64,000 nucleotides of DNA from Cordylochernes scorpioides. Lineage: Eukaryota > Arthropoda > Arachnida > Pseudoscorpiones > Chernetidae. The stretch is from NCBI GenBank assembly GCA_030710605.1, contig CP092874.1, positions 41,108,963-41,172,962 on the forward strand. The letters are read 5' to 3'. The translations under genes were made by a program, and so were the position numbers. Every line of letters begins with the position of its first letter. The first letter of the stretch is position 1. Below, piece by piece: positions 11,001 through 22,024 of the stretch. The notes under the pieces were generated by a model. It saw nothing but the letters and a program-made list of their open reading frames with translations. It did not search any database and had not been told where the DNA came from.

Positions 11001-12179
11001 TTCCAGTGATGGCTTTCCTTTTTTGGATCAATTTTTTTTTCGCAGAATTCTGCCCATTTTTCTCTCTCTCTCTCTTGTTTGAATATCCAAATTTCTTGTT
11101 CTATTTTGTGACTAATTTCAATGAGTTCCTTTATGATTTCTTCTGTTTTATTTGTTTTAAAAGGTTCATTGATATTGTCTCTCTCTGCAATCATTGCCTC
11201 GATATTGTGGTCCTTCCAGTAAAATATTCACAGGTCTTTACGTCTACCTCTAGGTATCGATACTTTTGCAGCTTTGGATATGTTCGAAGAGAATTTTTCC
11301 AATTTTTTGTCAATCGTTCTGTGATTTAATTCTTCGTTGCACAGTTCTTCAAGCTTTTCTGTGAATTTTTTTCCAGTGTTCTTTTATTCTGTTGGAAATT
11401 CTCAATTTTGAATTTTAGGGTTGTTGAAATTGGTCTGTGGTCACTGATTGCACTTTTCAGAATTTTCTATTATGTTGTGGGTGCGATGTTGTAATTTATC
11501 GCTGTGATGTCTATTGCGGATTCTGTGCCTGTGGACTTGGATAGATAGGTGTTCTTTTCGTTATTTAACGGTGTAAGGTCGAGGTCGGTTAGCATGTCCT
11601 CAACCTGCTGACCTTTGTTATCCTGGACAGGTGATCCCCAAGTTGGTCTTTCGGCGTTAAAATCACCAAGTATGATTGCGATATCCGAAGACGCTTCACT
11701 TAATGTCTCTATCAGGCCTGTATTGATGCTAGTATTATCGTGGTGATAAACATTTATGATTGGAATTGTTTTATCTGTAAGATAGATTTCTATTGACTGA
11801 GCTTCTGTCGTGATTTCTCTAGGCTTACTCTGATTATAGGCGATTTCCTTAAATTTGATTTCTAAGGTTTTAAATAAAACGGCAAGTCCTCCTCCGAATT
11901 TTCCCGGTCTGTCCTTTCGTAGTGTTGTATAATAATTGATATTGAATCTCAGATTCTGATTCAATTTTGTCTCCTGAGGACAAGAAATATGTACATTGTT
12001 GTCACAGAGAAGACAAATCAGCTCTTTATTTTCCTCTGGGTACCATTTATATTGAGTTGTAGTTGATTGAATTGTGTCCTCGTAGTAGATTTCTCATCAT
12101 GAGCTCGAGCTGCAGCTCCTGACGCGGCGGTTACCCCGGACGCGGTAGCATTACTGGAGATATCAGTTTTGCTCTTCAT
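8060..12179 (-). pseudogene. LINE pol: AP endonuclease, RT, RNase H, zinc knuckle (decayed)
   Basis: This element copies its RNA into DNA at a nicked target. Read on the minus strand from the ATG at 12179, an Ala/Ser-rich leader reaches the endonuclease (ISCPQETKLN, GGGLAVLF, IILGDFNAERPTWG, AIDITAIN; about 12040-11470). RT follows (KNWKISIIVPILKPNKDA, YKNYRP, VPQGSVLSPLLFSLYI; then CYADYIAIW where YADD is expected), then RNase H (AGINIILQDG, SSNFTCELTAIWKAL; about 9000-8800). A C-terminal knuckle (YRTCNNCPG, THIFSCP) ends at 8207. There are several frameshifts and a roughly 165-bp insertion upstream of YADY. The domain order suggests the I/R1 group; the clade is inference. It is nested in the transposon at 7650-14514. 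A tail copy lies at 31895-32200. Confidence 0.85.
9958..10122. other. About 165-bp insertion inside the LINE reverse transcriptase
   Basis: RT homology stops after LFSLYI and resumes at DTTLTTSILTEDTK. The intervening AT-rich sequence starts TGTACAACAACTC and ends near TACATAAACAACAGT on the plus strand and has stops in all frames. The edges share an ACAACA motif, but I cannot show true inverted repeats or a target duplication. Element type unknown. Confidence 0.45.
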
Positions 12180-12302
12180 TTGAAAATGGGTGCCGTTGCA
12201 ACGTTAGTCATCTTGGAAACGAACCAGAATTTGGTCAAATATTCCAAGGGTCCAGGGGGGACCGCAAGGAGGTGTGGTCGGACTTCTCCCCTTCCTCCAG
12301 GA

Positions 12303-13470
12303 ATGCCGTCACTACAGGATAAAGCACTCTTGGTGAATTTTTTAAATTGTGATTCAGAATCTGCCACTGAAGCTTTACAAGCGTTTCGTTCCTTTAAAGA
12401 TATTCGAAGCGGTAAAGGACCCATGAGTTGCTACTCTCTAAAGCGATTGATAAAAAGTTTTAGAAAACTGGATCTCTGGAAGCAAAACCTCGGAGTGGAA
12501 GACCATCGACATGCAAGTCAGTGGCTGTTACGGTTTTTCAGAATGCTGAAGCTATTCAAACGTTATCCACGTATGGAGAAGTAAGTGCTAGACAAGTTTC
12601 TCGACAAACAGGGATTTCGTATGGAACAGTTTGGAGAGAACACACATTTAGGATTTTTCTATAAAAATACCCTAACAAAATTCAAAGTTTTCACGAGTTG
12701 AAAGTGTGCGATTTTGAGAAGCGTCAAGAATTCGCTGCATGGGTTTTCCGGCAAATTGATATTGATGAAAACTGGCTGTCAAATGTTCTAAGAACAGATG
12801 ATGCTCACTTTTATCTAAAGGAGGAATTTAACATTCAAATCTGCCTCATTTTGGTAACAGAAAACCCTAGGATTTTTACAGAAATACCACTTCATCTGCA
12901 CAGAGTTACAGTTTTGTGTGGGTTCACTTCTTCTTTTATTATTGGGCCATTTTTCTTTGAAAAAATCAATGGAAGAATTTTAAAAACCGTTTTTCTAACT
13001 GGTGAACGTTATGTTCAACTTTTGAGAGAAAAGGGTATTCCCATATTGCAGGACAGAAAAGCACTAAGCGAAATAACATTCATGCAAGATGGAGGACCTC
13101 CTCATATCTCCCGCGGTGCCAAACAATTGCTGAAGGATACGTTCGGTGAAATTCGTTGATAAGTCGCCTCTTTATATACCAGTGGCCTCCAATATCACCA
13201 GACTTGACGCCTTACAATTTATGTTATGGGGGTACATTAAGTCGCGTTTTTATCGATGCCGGCCTACCACATTGGCCATGTTGAAGGCTTCTATCAGATG
13301 GCACGTTTTTTAAATTTCAACTATTTAATTGTGACCATTCTGTCATCTATCGTCTGTAGGCGGTGTTTGAGAATGAAGGGCGCCACATTGAGCAAGGATT
13401 GTGACCAAATACAAGAGAGAAGGCAGTTACCTCATGTGTTATATTTTGCAGCTCTTTGTTTTGGGTTATG
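12303..13470 (+). pseudogene. DUF4817-type (IS630/Tc1/mariner) transposase, decayed
   Basis: A cut-and-paste transposase for the element at 7650-14514. It begins MPSLQDKALLVNFL with the DUF4817 helix-turn-helix (SATEALQAFRSFKDI, MSCYSLKRLIKSF). After a frameshift near 12470 the second DNA-binding part (ARQVSRQTGISYGTV) is in another frame. Then come the core motifs RTDDAHFYL (first Asp; the family usually has TDEAHF), VTVLCGFTSSFIIGPFFFE, TGERYVQLLR and FMQDGGPPHISRGAKQLL (second Asp). After another shift WPPISPDLTPYN follows, where the third catalytic Asp of the family PCDFWLWG motif is Asn. The tail resembles LAMLKASIRWHV. Several frameshifts and the altered third residue make it inactive. 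Confidence 0.8.
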
Positions 13471-13680
13471 AAATAATAAATTCTGTCCTCACATCTTGAC
13501 TCATTTTTTTCTGTGAACAGTAATTTTTTGTTTGTCATTTGCCCACATCTTATATTATGTCGTGCAGGCCAAAGTGTTATAACTTCTCGAATAACACTGG
13601 TATACACAATTTTATCCCTTATGTTTAGTTTATCGCTTTTCGCTCATTAGAAGAAATAGCATAAGGAATATTCTCTGTAT

Positions 13681-13695
13681 CCCCCCCCCCCCCCC
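13681..13695. repeat. Poly-C run
   Basis: Fifteen consecutive C residues on the plus strand, between the transposase relic and the right inverted repeat. Confidence 0.95.
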
Positions 13696-14114
13696 AACTT
13701 TAGAAATTTTGCGCAAAAAAAATAATACAAAATGATTTTACTACCACGTTTTTCAACGCAAAAGGTCGAATCAAAAATGATTTTTTTTGAGGGGATACAT
13801 TTTCAAAATTATGTACAGTATAATAAACAATGATAACATTTGACAAACCCATAGGATATTTGGAATAAAGTACGACAAATATATTTTGTCACTCCCTTCT
13901 ATATTTCATTTTTGAATCATGACAAATATCCAGTTAAATAGTCAAGTGTCGCCAATTAGTCAAGAAACTATACATTCCTTATAGCACGAAATCCTATTAG
14001 TAGTGCCATCATAATTTTTGGTACTATATTAACATTTCAAAAATCGTGTATTGATATCAGTAGTTATTTTCAAACATTCAATCTATTTCAAAAAACTCCA
14101 TCTAAAATATAAAT

Positions 14115-14514
14115 ATTTTTTGCTACATGTTTTAATTTGCATATACCTATTTTACATATCTCAGATTGTATTTAAAAATCGTCAACCAATTCTTCTAACT
14201 TTTAGCGAAATGGTGTTTTATTAATTTATCATTTGATATTATTAGGGTTCTTTCCTGGTATTCAAAAAGGAAAAATACGTGTCGTTCAGTTATATTTTTC
14301 AATTTATCAAACAATTTGGCCGCTCAATCTCTGATTCTGGTAGAGCGCCATCTAGCGAGTAAAGTTGTAACTAAAATCAATTTCGAATTTTTCATTATTT
14401 GCCATAAAAATCCCATTGCATCCTGAACACAATGGTGTTTACCGCATTGCTCTAGCGCAAATATTCGCGGAGTTATTAATTTTTAAAGTTGTGCGGGACT
14501 TTTGGATCACCCTG
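14115..14514. repeat. Right 400-bp terminal inverted repeat
   Basis: Inverse partner of 7650-8049. The two arms could pair over about 400 bp, much longer than the roughly 20-30 bp usual for the mariner group. Confidence 0.9.
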
Positions 14515-14727
14515 TATATCAATTATTAAAACTATATATTCAAATTATTCTACTTAGCTCACGAACAGCGCCCTCTATCAAAGATTAGATTAAATTATGC
14601 TGATGCAAACAAATAGATAATGCTAATAACAAACAATTATTTAAAAAAAATCTTATCTAAATATATATCACTCGGGTAGATATGCACACGGGTCAATCCC
14701 GGGGCGAAGCCCGGGTCACCCGTCTAG

Positions 14728-15198
14728 TACTAGATAAAATCTCATTCAACAAAGCTGTCCTAGAACCTAAATCTAGTACTAAATCTTAGTAGAATGGAGT
14801 TTATATATATGGGTATATACTTGTATATATGGTGAATATTTAAAATGTATCAATAAATATTCAAAATGTTTACCATTAATATTTAACAACGGAACAAATC
14901 TTATAATTCGGCTTTTACACGTGATACGCTGACATATATTGATACAAAATATTTTTTTTTAATTATTAACTCAGGTAATGAATTATAAGTAACTTATTCA
15001 TGGAACCCTGAGATTTTAATCTTAATAGAAGAGAATCTTTACAAGTTAATGGGAAAAAGCGATGAACCTTAATGCTTGAAGTGGTATTTAAAATAAAAAA
15101 GAAAAAGGATTGCTTCTCTAGGTAGATTTTGTCAGTCAAAAGAGGAAAGATATGTAGATGCGAACGTTGAGATATTAATAATCTACTTCAGTTAAAAG
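14728..15198. other. AT-rich spacer
   Basis: I see no gene. A second CTAG shortly after the Helitron end is probably chance. Confidence 0.5.
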
Positions 15199-16022
15199 AT
15201 GGATGCTGATACATTGCTTCTATCGAACCAAGAAGTTGGAATGTCCCAGGTATAGTCCCATGGGGCAATAGAGGAAAAACGTTAAATATATTATTCAGCC
15301 ACTTCAATGGCAAAATATGACGCTGATGCATTTTCTCTATCGAACCAAAAAGCTGGAATGTTCCAGTTAGGTAGATTAGTCCTATGGGTCAATAAAGGAA
15401 AAACGTTGAAATATATTATTCGGCCACTTCATTGGCAGAAATGGACGCTGATGCATTGTCTCTATCGAACCAAGAAGCTGGAATGTCCCAGGTTGGTAGG
15501 ATAGTACCATGGGTAAATGGAGGAAAAACGTTGAAATATATTATTCAGCCACTTCATTGGCAGAAATGGACGCTGATGCATTGTCTCTATCGAACCAAGA
15601 AGCTGGAATGTCCCAGGTTGGTAGGACAGTCCCATGGGTAAATGGAGGGAAAACGTTGAAATATATTATTCAGCCACTTCGTTGGCAAAAATGTACGTTG
15701 ATGCATTGTCTCTATCGAACCAAGAAGCTGGAAGGTCCCAGGTTGGTATGATGGTCCTATGGATAAATGGAGGAAAAACGTTGAAATATATTATTCAGCC
15801 ACTTCATTGGCAGAAATGTACATTGATGCATTGTTTCTATCGAACCAAGAAGCTGGAATGTCCCAGGTTGGTAGGATAGTCCCATGGGTAAATGGAGGAA
15901 AAACGTTGAAATATATTATTCAGCCATTTCGTTGGCAGAAATGTACGTTTATGCATTGTCTCTATCGAACCAAGAAGCTGGAATGTCCCAGGTAGGTAGG
16001 CTAGTCCCATGGGTCAATAGAG
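15199..16022. repeat. Satellite-like tandem repeat, 125-bp unit, about 6.6 copies
   Basis: Units repeat at exactly 125-bp spacing (for example 15432, 15634, 15759 and 15884 are related starts). Constant blocks are TCTATCGAACCAAGAAGCTG, AATGTCCCAGGTTGGTAG, CCCATGGGTAAATGGAGG and AACGTTGAAATATATTATTC. The first unit is the most diverged, with a short deletion. Since 125 is not a multiple of three, the small frames in it are accidental. Confidence 0.95.
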
Positions 16023-17380
16023 GAGAGAGAGAGGTGCTGGACCGAGGCCAAATTAAGCCTCCTACCAGGCATGTTGACCTGGACTTGTGAGCTTGATGGA
16101 TGACCCTTCATCTCGCTGGACTGTCTGGACCTAGCCAAACTTTCACAACTGTCACCGCTGCAATCATTTGGAACAGCCATCCGGATGAATAATAACTTAT
16201 ATTGGTGGAGAACTGATATATTTCATACAATATAACTATTATTTATATATATGAGATAATTTTTGTGTGTGTGTGTGTGTGACATCTTTGCAAAGAAAAA
16301 TAGAAATATAAATATCCCATTATATCTTTGGGTGGCAGTATATTAGCGAAGAAAGAAGGACTTTCTTATCAAAAGTAAACGACAGACTCACCTCAGTACA
16401 AAGTATTTTAAACAGTGCAATACCAAGTAGAATGGTTGCTCTGTCCCTGTATAACTTTACAATGTAGAAAAAATAACTTATATTAATATTTTTCTCTTCT
16501 ACTGCATGATGGTGATTGACAATCATGAGGATATCGTTGCAAGCCGGCAATGATAGAGGAGAATATGTATGTTACTGGTGTTTTAATAAAAGTTTTGTGT
16601 GTGAAATAAATATTTGTCTGTTTATCTCGTGTTTACATAATAGTCGGTCAATCTGCCTAAAACTTTGATAGAGAGGGTAGAGTGATAGGTTTGGAAGAAG
16701 TTATGTATTAGAATTGTTTTCTCTTTGTATGCTAGTATCGGATGTACCTACATTGTATAGGTATTATATAAATTGTCTTTTGTAGTTTTTTTTCTTGTAA
16801 TGTATGAAACATATGTAAAATAGGTAGGTAAAATTGATGAGTATGAAACGAAATATTTCGATTAATAAAGATCAGTGTAGAAGTGAGGTTGTCTCGGACC
16901 TTTTACTCTACCTCCTTCAAAGCTACCCAATTATATTAATTTCTTTAGATTGATTATTAATGATAATCTATATTTATTTTTTTTTCTTCAACATATAGAT
17001 GGGTATATAGTCAGTATTTCTGTCTTCTTAGAGCGTCATTTCTTTGGGTAGTCTTGTGATAGTAATGTTTTCACACAGAAGTGTCCAAGAATTTAGTTCT
17101 CGGCATTCCTAGTTTTATTTCCATACACCTTTCTATATTACCGATCTCTGCCAGATCTAAGCTACAATTATTGTGTTGTTAATTCTTATTTTTATACAGT
17201 CTGCTATTCATAACTTTTCTTTCCTAAGCATATTTGTTAATAAACTATTTTCGTTTAGAGTTTAGTGATAAATTACAGAATATATATAAGAATTGAGACA
17301 TATAAGAAAATTATTCACCTAATAATCAAAATGAAATACAAATCTATATTATTGTAGGAATGCTTCCTAAAATATATATA
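16023..17380. other. Spacer with (GT)n at 16263-16282
   Basis: A GC-richer stretch at about 16030-16180 follows the satellite. It has no recognisable domain; it could be an old element tail. The rest is AT-rich with a short (GT)n tract. No gene recognised. Confidence 0.5.
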
Positions 17381-17383
17381 TAT

Positions 17384-17702
17384 ATAAAGAAAAAGGCATC
17401 TCCTTATCGTGCAACTGAAAGTTGCTGATGGCTTGCGCCATCTATCGGAATAAATATCAACTATTCTCGTTGATTTTTAATTATTCCAGAATTGGCCAAA
17501 TACCCATTCTTGATTAATCAAGAAAAGCTAACCACGATCAAGAATGGTTATTTGGCCAATTCTGGAATAATTAAAAATCAACGAGAATAGTTGATATTTA
17601 TTCCGATAGATGGCGCAAGCCATCAGCAACTTTCAGTTGCACGATAAGGAGATGCCTTTTCCTTAATTTATGCACCTTATCCCAGTACAATATTACATTT
17701 GT
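17384..17702. repeat. Palindromic pair of family-2 ribozyme-repeat units (ribozyme core missing)
   Basis: The left arm (about 17390-17536) and right arm (17537 onward) are reverse complements: GGCATCTCCTTATCGTGCAA ... TTGATTAATCAAG on one side and the mirror on the other. Both match the unit at 56801-57370. The left arm ends in GCTAACCACG, whose reverse complement is the sequence that directly follows the hammerhead cleavage site in family 2. The right arm starts about 22 bases further into the unit. (TA)n tracts lie on both sides. No hammerhead core remains. Confidence 0.85.
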
Positions 17703-18249
17703 ACTATTTTTCACATATATATATATATATGATACATTTTGAATGATAGAATGTAAATTTTATTTTATTTTATTTTTTTTTTTACTAAAGATTTAATTAA
17801 ATGGTGTATGTAAATTTTTGTTTTGTTTAAAAAAGATTTGAAAAAAATAAAGAGAGGATTATTGAGGTGGAGACAGCCACAAACGACTGCTTAATTGTCA
17901 TTTCCAGACATTGAACTTTGGAAAAATTACAATACGACATATATATATATTTTTTTTTAAATAAAATATCGGAAGATAGTGTTATATCATTTACTTATTT
18001 ATATTTAAAACATTTAAGCACCTTACAAAACTTTAGACCAAATAAGCAAATCTGAAATAATGTGAGCTAATAAAAATATATGAAAAATGTAAACATATGA
18101 AATATACGATGTGATAATAATTTTACAAAAATTAAATATTAATAAACTTGACCACAATATTATTTCAAATATATAACAAAAGATAGCTGAATATTATAAA
18201 TAAAATTAATAAATATATATTTTAAAACGTATAAATATGCCTTTTTACG

Positions 18250-18299
<50 letters not shown>

Positions 18300-18700
18300 T
18301 GGTCATATATATGTTTTTGGGGTTTGTGTCAAAAATATATTTGTGTTGAACCATATTAACCTAGGTTGCAGACGAACCTAAAGAATAAGTCTGAAAAGAT
18401 ATTTCAAAGCCATTTCTCCGTCTGGAATATTTAATATTCCCCAAGATATCCCCAGAACTCAAAGTAGAATTCTTTGGGGAGAAATACATTGTGTCAAATA
18501 ATCCATATATCAATTGTGTGTTCATGTTGGCTGATATATTTTAAATGTGCTACAACAGTTTTCAAAATGGCTTATTAATATTTTTTAATATCTAAAAAGT
18601 GTGTTTTATTAAATTATTTATTTTCTGATTATAAGATATTCTAATCACTCTACAATATATAAATGCTATAATATATTAAGAAAAATGCAAGAGCCAACAT
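17703..18700. other. AT-rich region with (TA)n at 18251-18296
   Basis: Non-coding AT-rich DNA with a 46-bp (TA)n tract. No element ends recognised. Confidence 0.5.
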
Positions 18701-18900
18701 CCCGAAATACGTACGTGGTTAGCTTTTCTTTAATAATCAATTTAGGGTATTTGGCCAATTCTGGGATAATTAAAAATCAACGGATAGTTCCGATAGATGG
18801 CGTAGGCCATTAGCAACTTCTATTTGCACGATTAGGAGATATTATTTTCTTCATTTATCAACCTGATCCCAGTACAATTTCACTTTTGTACTATTTTTTT
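18690..18900 (+). repeat. Degenerate family-2 unit with hammerhead relic
   Basis: Contains GAGCCAACATCCCGAAAT and ACGTGGTTAGCTTTTC, the remains of stem II, GAAA and the 3' strand of stem I. Then come GGTATTTGGCCAATTCTGG, CCGATAGATGGCG and GCACGATTAGGAGAT. Box 1 is lost, so it cannot fold into a working ribozyme. Confidence 0.7.
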
Positions 18901-19565
18901 TTACAAATTTTGTCTTAATAGATGAATGAATAACAATCAATCAATCAATATATAAATAACATCTCAATAAAACTTAGCCAAGGTAGCAAGTTAGTAATGT
19001 AGGAAGTCACAGTTATATGTCAATCATAGAATATTCAATTGGCAAGATTAACAAAGTAATTTATGTGCATATTACTTTTGCTCCTTATATATTTTCTCTC
19101 AATTATTGATCTACCTACGGATGTGTAATATTGATAAGAGATTCAGATATATTCCATACAAATATAATAATAGAGCGGTATGGTATATTGAACTGGTGAA
19201 ACCGCTGGAAGGGTTCACCACTGATGAGCCACGGCCTTCCATTATTTTTATAATCTCAGTGGAGGCAGTAGAAAAATGTTTTATTTAAAAAGAATCATAT
19301 GCGTTAATATTGCAGATATTTCATGTGAAATATTTCATGCTTCTGAAATTACATTACATTACATGTTCATAGTCGGACAACTCTTCTACAAGCGCGTGTT
19401 TAAAGAATAAAATAATGATTCCACGGATATTTACATATATATTCTCTTAAAGCACGAGACCTCACACGTATGACTTCGCATGACTGGAAATTACTCAAAC
19501 TAAATTAGTTTTGCTTTCTTTATATAAAAATTATACAAAAGGAAAACTCTTGATACGACAAATGT
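18901..19565. other. AT-rich spacer
   Basis: Short frames only; no recognisable gene or repeat. Confidence 0.45.
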
Positions 19566-19569
19566 ATAC

Positions 19570-19985
19570 TTATCTACAACAATTAAGATTTAACCACAAA
19601 AAAAAATATCACTTTATACCCAACAATGAAACCTCATCCACTTCAATGATTACCTCATCCGCAACAATGGTCTTCTTCCACACCAATGACTAGTTTATTC
19701 ACAATAATGGCACTTTAACCACAACAATGGTTACTTTATCTGCAACAATGAAACTTTATCCAAAAAAAAAGACTACTTCTGCAGCAACAATCACTATTTT
19801 ATCATCAGAAATGATTGCTTTACCTGCAACAATCAAATATTTTCTACAGCAATGATAATTGAATCTCACAACACTAAACCCTAATCGGCAGATATGGGAA
19901 TTAAGTCACAACAATATGGAACTTTATCCACAAAAATGAAATATTGTCAACAAAAATGACTACTTTATCCGAAAAACAATATAAT
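19570..19985. repeat. Degenerate minisatellite, about 24-bp unit
   Basis: A recurrent motif close to CAACAATGAAACTTTATCCA appears about 16 times with spacing near 24 bp (for instance 19620-19760 and 19910-19975). Units differ by several substitutions each, implying age. Confidence 0.75.
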
Positions 19986-20211
19986 ATCATCAAAAAATAA
20001 TAATTATCATTGATGATCATAAACAATATGATAATAAAAATAAATGATGATGTTTGAGCAGAATACTTTTCTGTTCAGGTCTTAATGAATTCTCAACAGA
20101 CATAGCAAGTGTAATGGATGATTGCTTGATTGAAGATTCTTGGCGTCATTCTATTCACTTACAAAAAGTATATATATGGGAAATTGTACTATGATTTTAA
20201 AAAAATTATTA

Positions 20212-20262
20212 TTCCGATAGATAGCGCAAGCCATCAGCAACTTTCAGTTGAATGATAAGGAT
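20212..20262 (+). repeat. Family-2 unit fragment
   Basis: ATTCCGATAGATAGCGCAAG followed by CCATCAGCAACTTTCAGTTG matches the middle of family-2 units. It is truncated on both sides and lies next to the family-1 array. Confidence 0.7.
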
Positions 20263-20415
20263 ATATTTATATATATATAAATGGAAGCAACGGTCGCCTC
20301 TCCCGTCAAAATAAACGTCAGAATCTGACGCCATCTATTGACCGTCGCCGCAACTAGCGGCATCGGGTCGGTGACAAAGCCACAACACCAACTTTGGCAA
20401 ACTGATAGGCGTCCA

Positions 20416-20459
20416 CCTAGAGACCATGGTTTCGGGCTAAAGGCCCTCGTCAGTCTAGG
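20416..20459 (-). ncRNA. Type I hammerhead ribozyme, family 1
   Basis: Read on the minus strand: stem I CCTAGA, box CTGACGA, stem II GGGC with loop CTTTA and GCCC, GAAA, stem III CCATGG, cleavage dinucleotide TC, then TCTAGG pairing with the first stem I strand. All core positions are present. The expected activity is self-cleavage after the C of GTC. ACCATGGT is palindromic, as in hammerheads that work best as dimers. Confidence 0.88.
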
Positions 20460-20734
20460 GCGGACTTTATTCCATGAGATCCACACTGGATCTAATGGAA
20501 TCCTCACAATCTACCAAAGAGGTGTTTTGCTGGCAATGTGGCTGAGCCAAATCTATTGGCAATACATAGATGGAAAATTTGCCGGGAGGAAATAAATCCA
20601 TGGAAGCAACGGTCGCCTCTCCCGTCAAAATAAACGTCAGAATCTGACGCCATCTATTGACCGTCGCCGCAACTAGCGGCATCGGGTCGGTGACAAAGCC
20701 ACAACACCAACTTTGGCAAACTGATAGGCGTCCA

Positions 20735-20778
20735 CCTAAAGACCATGGTTTCGGGCTAATGGCCCTCGTCAGTCTAGG
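20735..20778 (-). ncRNA. Type I hammerhead ribozyme, family 1
   Basis: Same layout as the copy at 20416, with loop CATTA. One base of the 3' stem I strand differs (TTTAGG), giving a G-T wobble that keeps the stem paired. Core boxes intact. Confidence 0.85.
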
Positions 20779-21029
20779 GCGGACTTGTGGCTTTGTCACC
20801 GACCCGATGCCGCTAGTTGCGGCGACGGTCAATAGATGGCGTCAGATTCTGACGTTTATTTTGACGGGAGAGGCGACCGTTGCTTCCATGGATTTATTTC
20901 CTCCCGGCAAATTTTCCATCTATGTATTGCCAATAGATTTGGCTCAGCCACATTGCCAGCAAAACACCTCTTTGGTAGATTGTGAGGATTCCATTAGATC
21001 CAGTGTGGATCTCATGGAATAAAGTCCGC

Positions 21030-21073
21030 CCTAGACTGACGAGGGCCATTAGCCCGAAACCATGGTCTCTAGG
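21030..21073 (+). ncRNA. Type I hammerhead ribozyme, family 1
   Basis: Plus-strand copy in the inverted half of the array: CCTAGA, CTGACGA, GGGC/GCCC, GAAA, CCATGG, TC, TCTAGG. Complete core and perfect 6-bp stem I. Confidence 0.88.
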
Positions 21074-21253
21074 TGGACGCCTATCAGTTTGCCAAAGTTG
21101 GTGTTGTGGCTTTGTCACCGACCCGATGCCGCTAGTTGCGGCGACGGTCAATAGATGGCGTCAGATTCTGACGTTTATTTTGACGGGAGAGGCGACCGTT
21201 GCTTCCATGGATTTATTTCCTCCCGGCAAATTTTCCATCTATATATATAAATG

Positions 21254-22020
21254 TATGTGAATATATAATATATATGTAATGAGAGATAAATATATGCAAA
21301 TTTCACATATCAATATCATGGCCTCGAAAATAAAAAAATCTATAGCATAATTGACATTTTCTTTATTTTTCGAAAGTAGGTAAACAGGTAAACACATTTG
21401 ATGTCAAATAAAATGAACGTTACATATAGTATTATTTTATAATAATTTAATATATATATATACGTGATACCTTTATATATCTCAAAATACTTTCGGCGGT
21501 TATTTAATATATATAATGGAGAATGAAGGAAATTTCTCGTAAATAAAAACTTTCTGAGAAAACCAATTTTTTAAACCTTGCTACTTTTGTAGTTTATATC
21601 CCACTTTACCTCTCCTGTTTTTTTATGTCCACTGCTTAGAGTTTCAAAAATTTCTCTCTTCTTATAATCCAGCTACTTATGTTAAGCCTATTTTACGAGA
21701 ATCTGAAATATTCGTAGCATTAGCACGTAACACATGCGAAGACGATATTTTGGTAAAAGTCAATTTTTTAACGTTTCGGAAATTTACAGATAAACATATT
21801 ATTATTTTTGCTTCTATTAAAAGAAATTAAAATTTTTAATATATTTTGTAAAAAAATAACTAAAGAGTTTTAATTAGAAAACCTATATACTTAACTCTCT
21901 TAAAATTAAAATTTGACATCAAATACAATGATTAAGCGGTATGTAAATAAGGAGAGCCTATAATTGATAAATTTATGTTTATACACGTATATATTTATAT
22001 AAAGACAATTGCTCTCTCTC
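21254..22020. other. AT-rich spacer
   Basis: No gene or structured repeat seen. Confidence 0.45.
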
Positions 22021-22024
22021 TATA

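Larger units (their letters stand above)
7650..14514 (+). mobile_element. DUF4817-type IS630/mariner-like transposon with 400-bp inverted repeats
   Basis: The ends are CAGGGTGATCC at 7650 and GGATCACCCTG at 14514, with TATA on both sides (7646-7649 and 14515-14518; the target is TA or TATA). The uninterrupted Helitron copy at 32729 shows the empty site. Inside are a broken transposase on the plus strand (12303-13470) and a LINE inserted on the minus strand. Without the LINE the element would be about 2.7 kb. Confidence 0.85.
7497..14727 (+). mobile_element. Non-autonomous Helitron (family N1), interrupted by nested elements
   Basis: The 5' end is TCTATATATATATA preceded by A. The 3' end is CTAG (14724-14727) followed by T, with a GC hairpin (CCCGGG, GCGAAG loop, CCCGGG at 14698-14715) 8 bases upstream. 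These are the hallmarks of Helitrons, which insert between A and T. Without the insert at 7650-14514 the element is about 365 bp and matches the copies at 32729-33061 and 48617-48974. It has no RepHel gene, so it would need an autonomous relative. Confidence 0.9.
20284..21239. mobile_element. Family-1 hammerhead array: tandem plus inverted units (period about 319 bp)
   Basis: One full minus-oriented unit (20284-20602) and a partial second are followed at about 20785 by a partial and a full plus-oriented unit. The whole block is therefore a near-perfect palindrome of tandem units. The 14-bp TATATATATAAATG occurs on both flanks (20270-20283 and 21240-21253), which fits a target duplication around the whole array. 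Units hold a type I hammerhead but no protein gene. Open frames on both strands are by-products of the inversion. It resembles known ~330-bp hammerhead satellites and Penelope-related non-autonomous elements. Confidence 0.85.

Noticed and set aside
14724-14735. A second Helitron end at the next CTAG
   Set aside because: No hairpin directly precedes it and other copies end at the first CTAG.
15307-16090. A ladder of overlapping short frames with repeated protein sequence, suggesting a repeat protein
   Set aside because: The unit is 125 bp, not a multiple of three, so each frame dies after about one unit. It is satellite DNA.
20284-21239. Family-1 palindrome centre as another cleavage-site junction
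   Set aside because: The flip at about 20785 lies about 20 bp outside the ribozyme on the stem I side, not at the cleavage point, so it was not counted as support for the snap-back model.
20244-21260. Several frames on both strands encoding nearly the same 80-120 residue protein
   Set aside because: They arise because the region is an inverted tandem repeat of a non-coding ribozyme unit; no codon pattern or family match.
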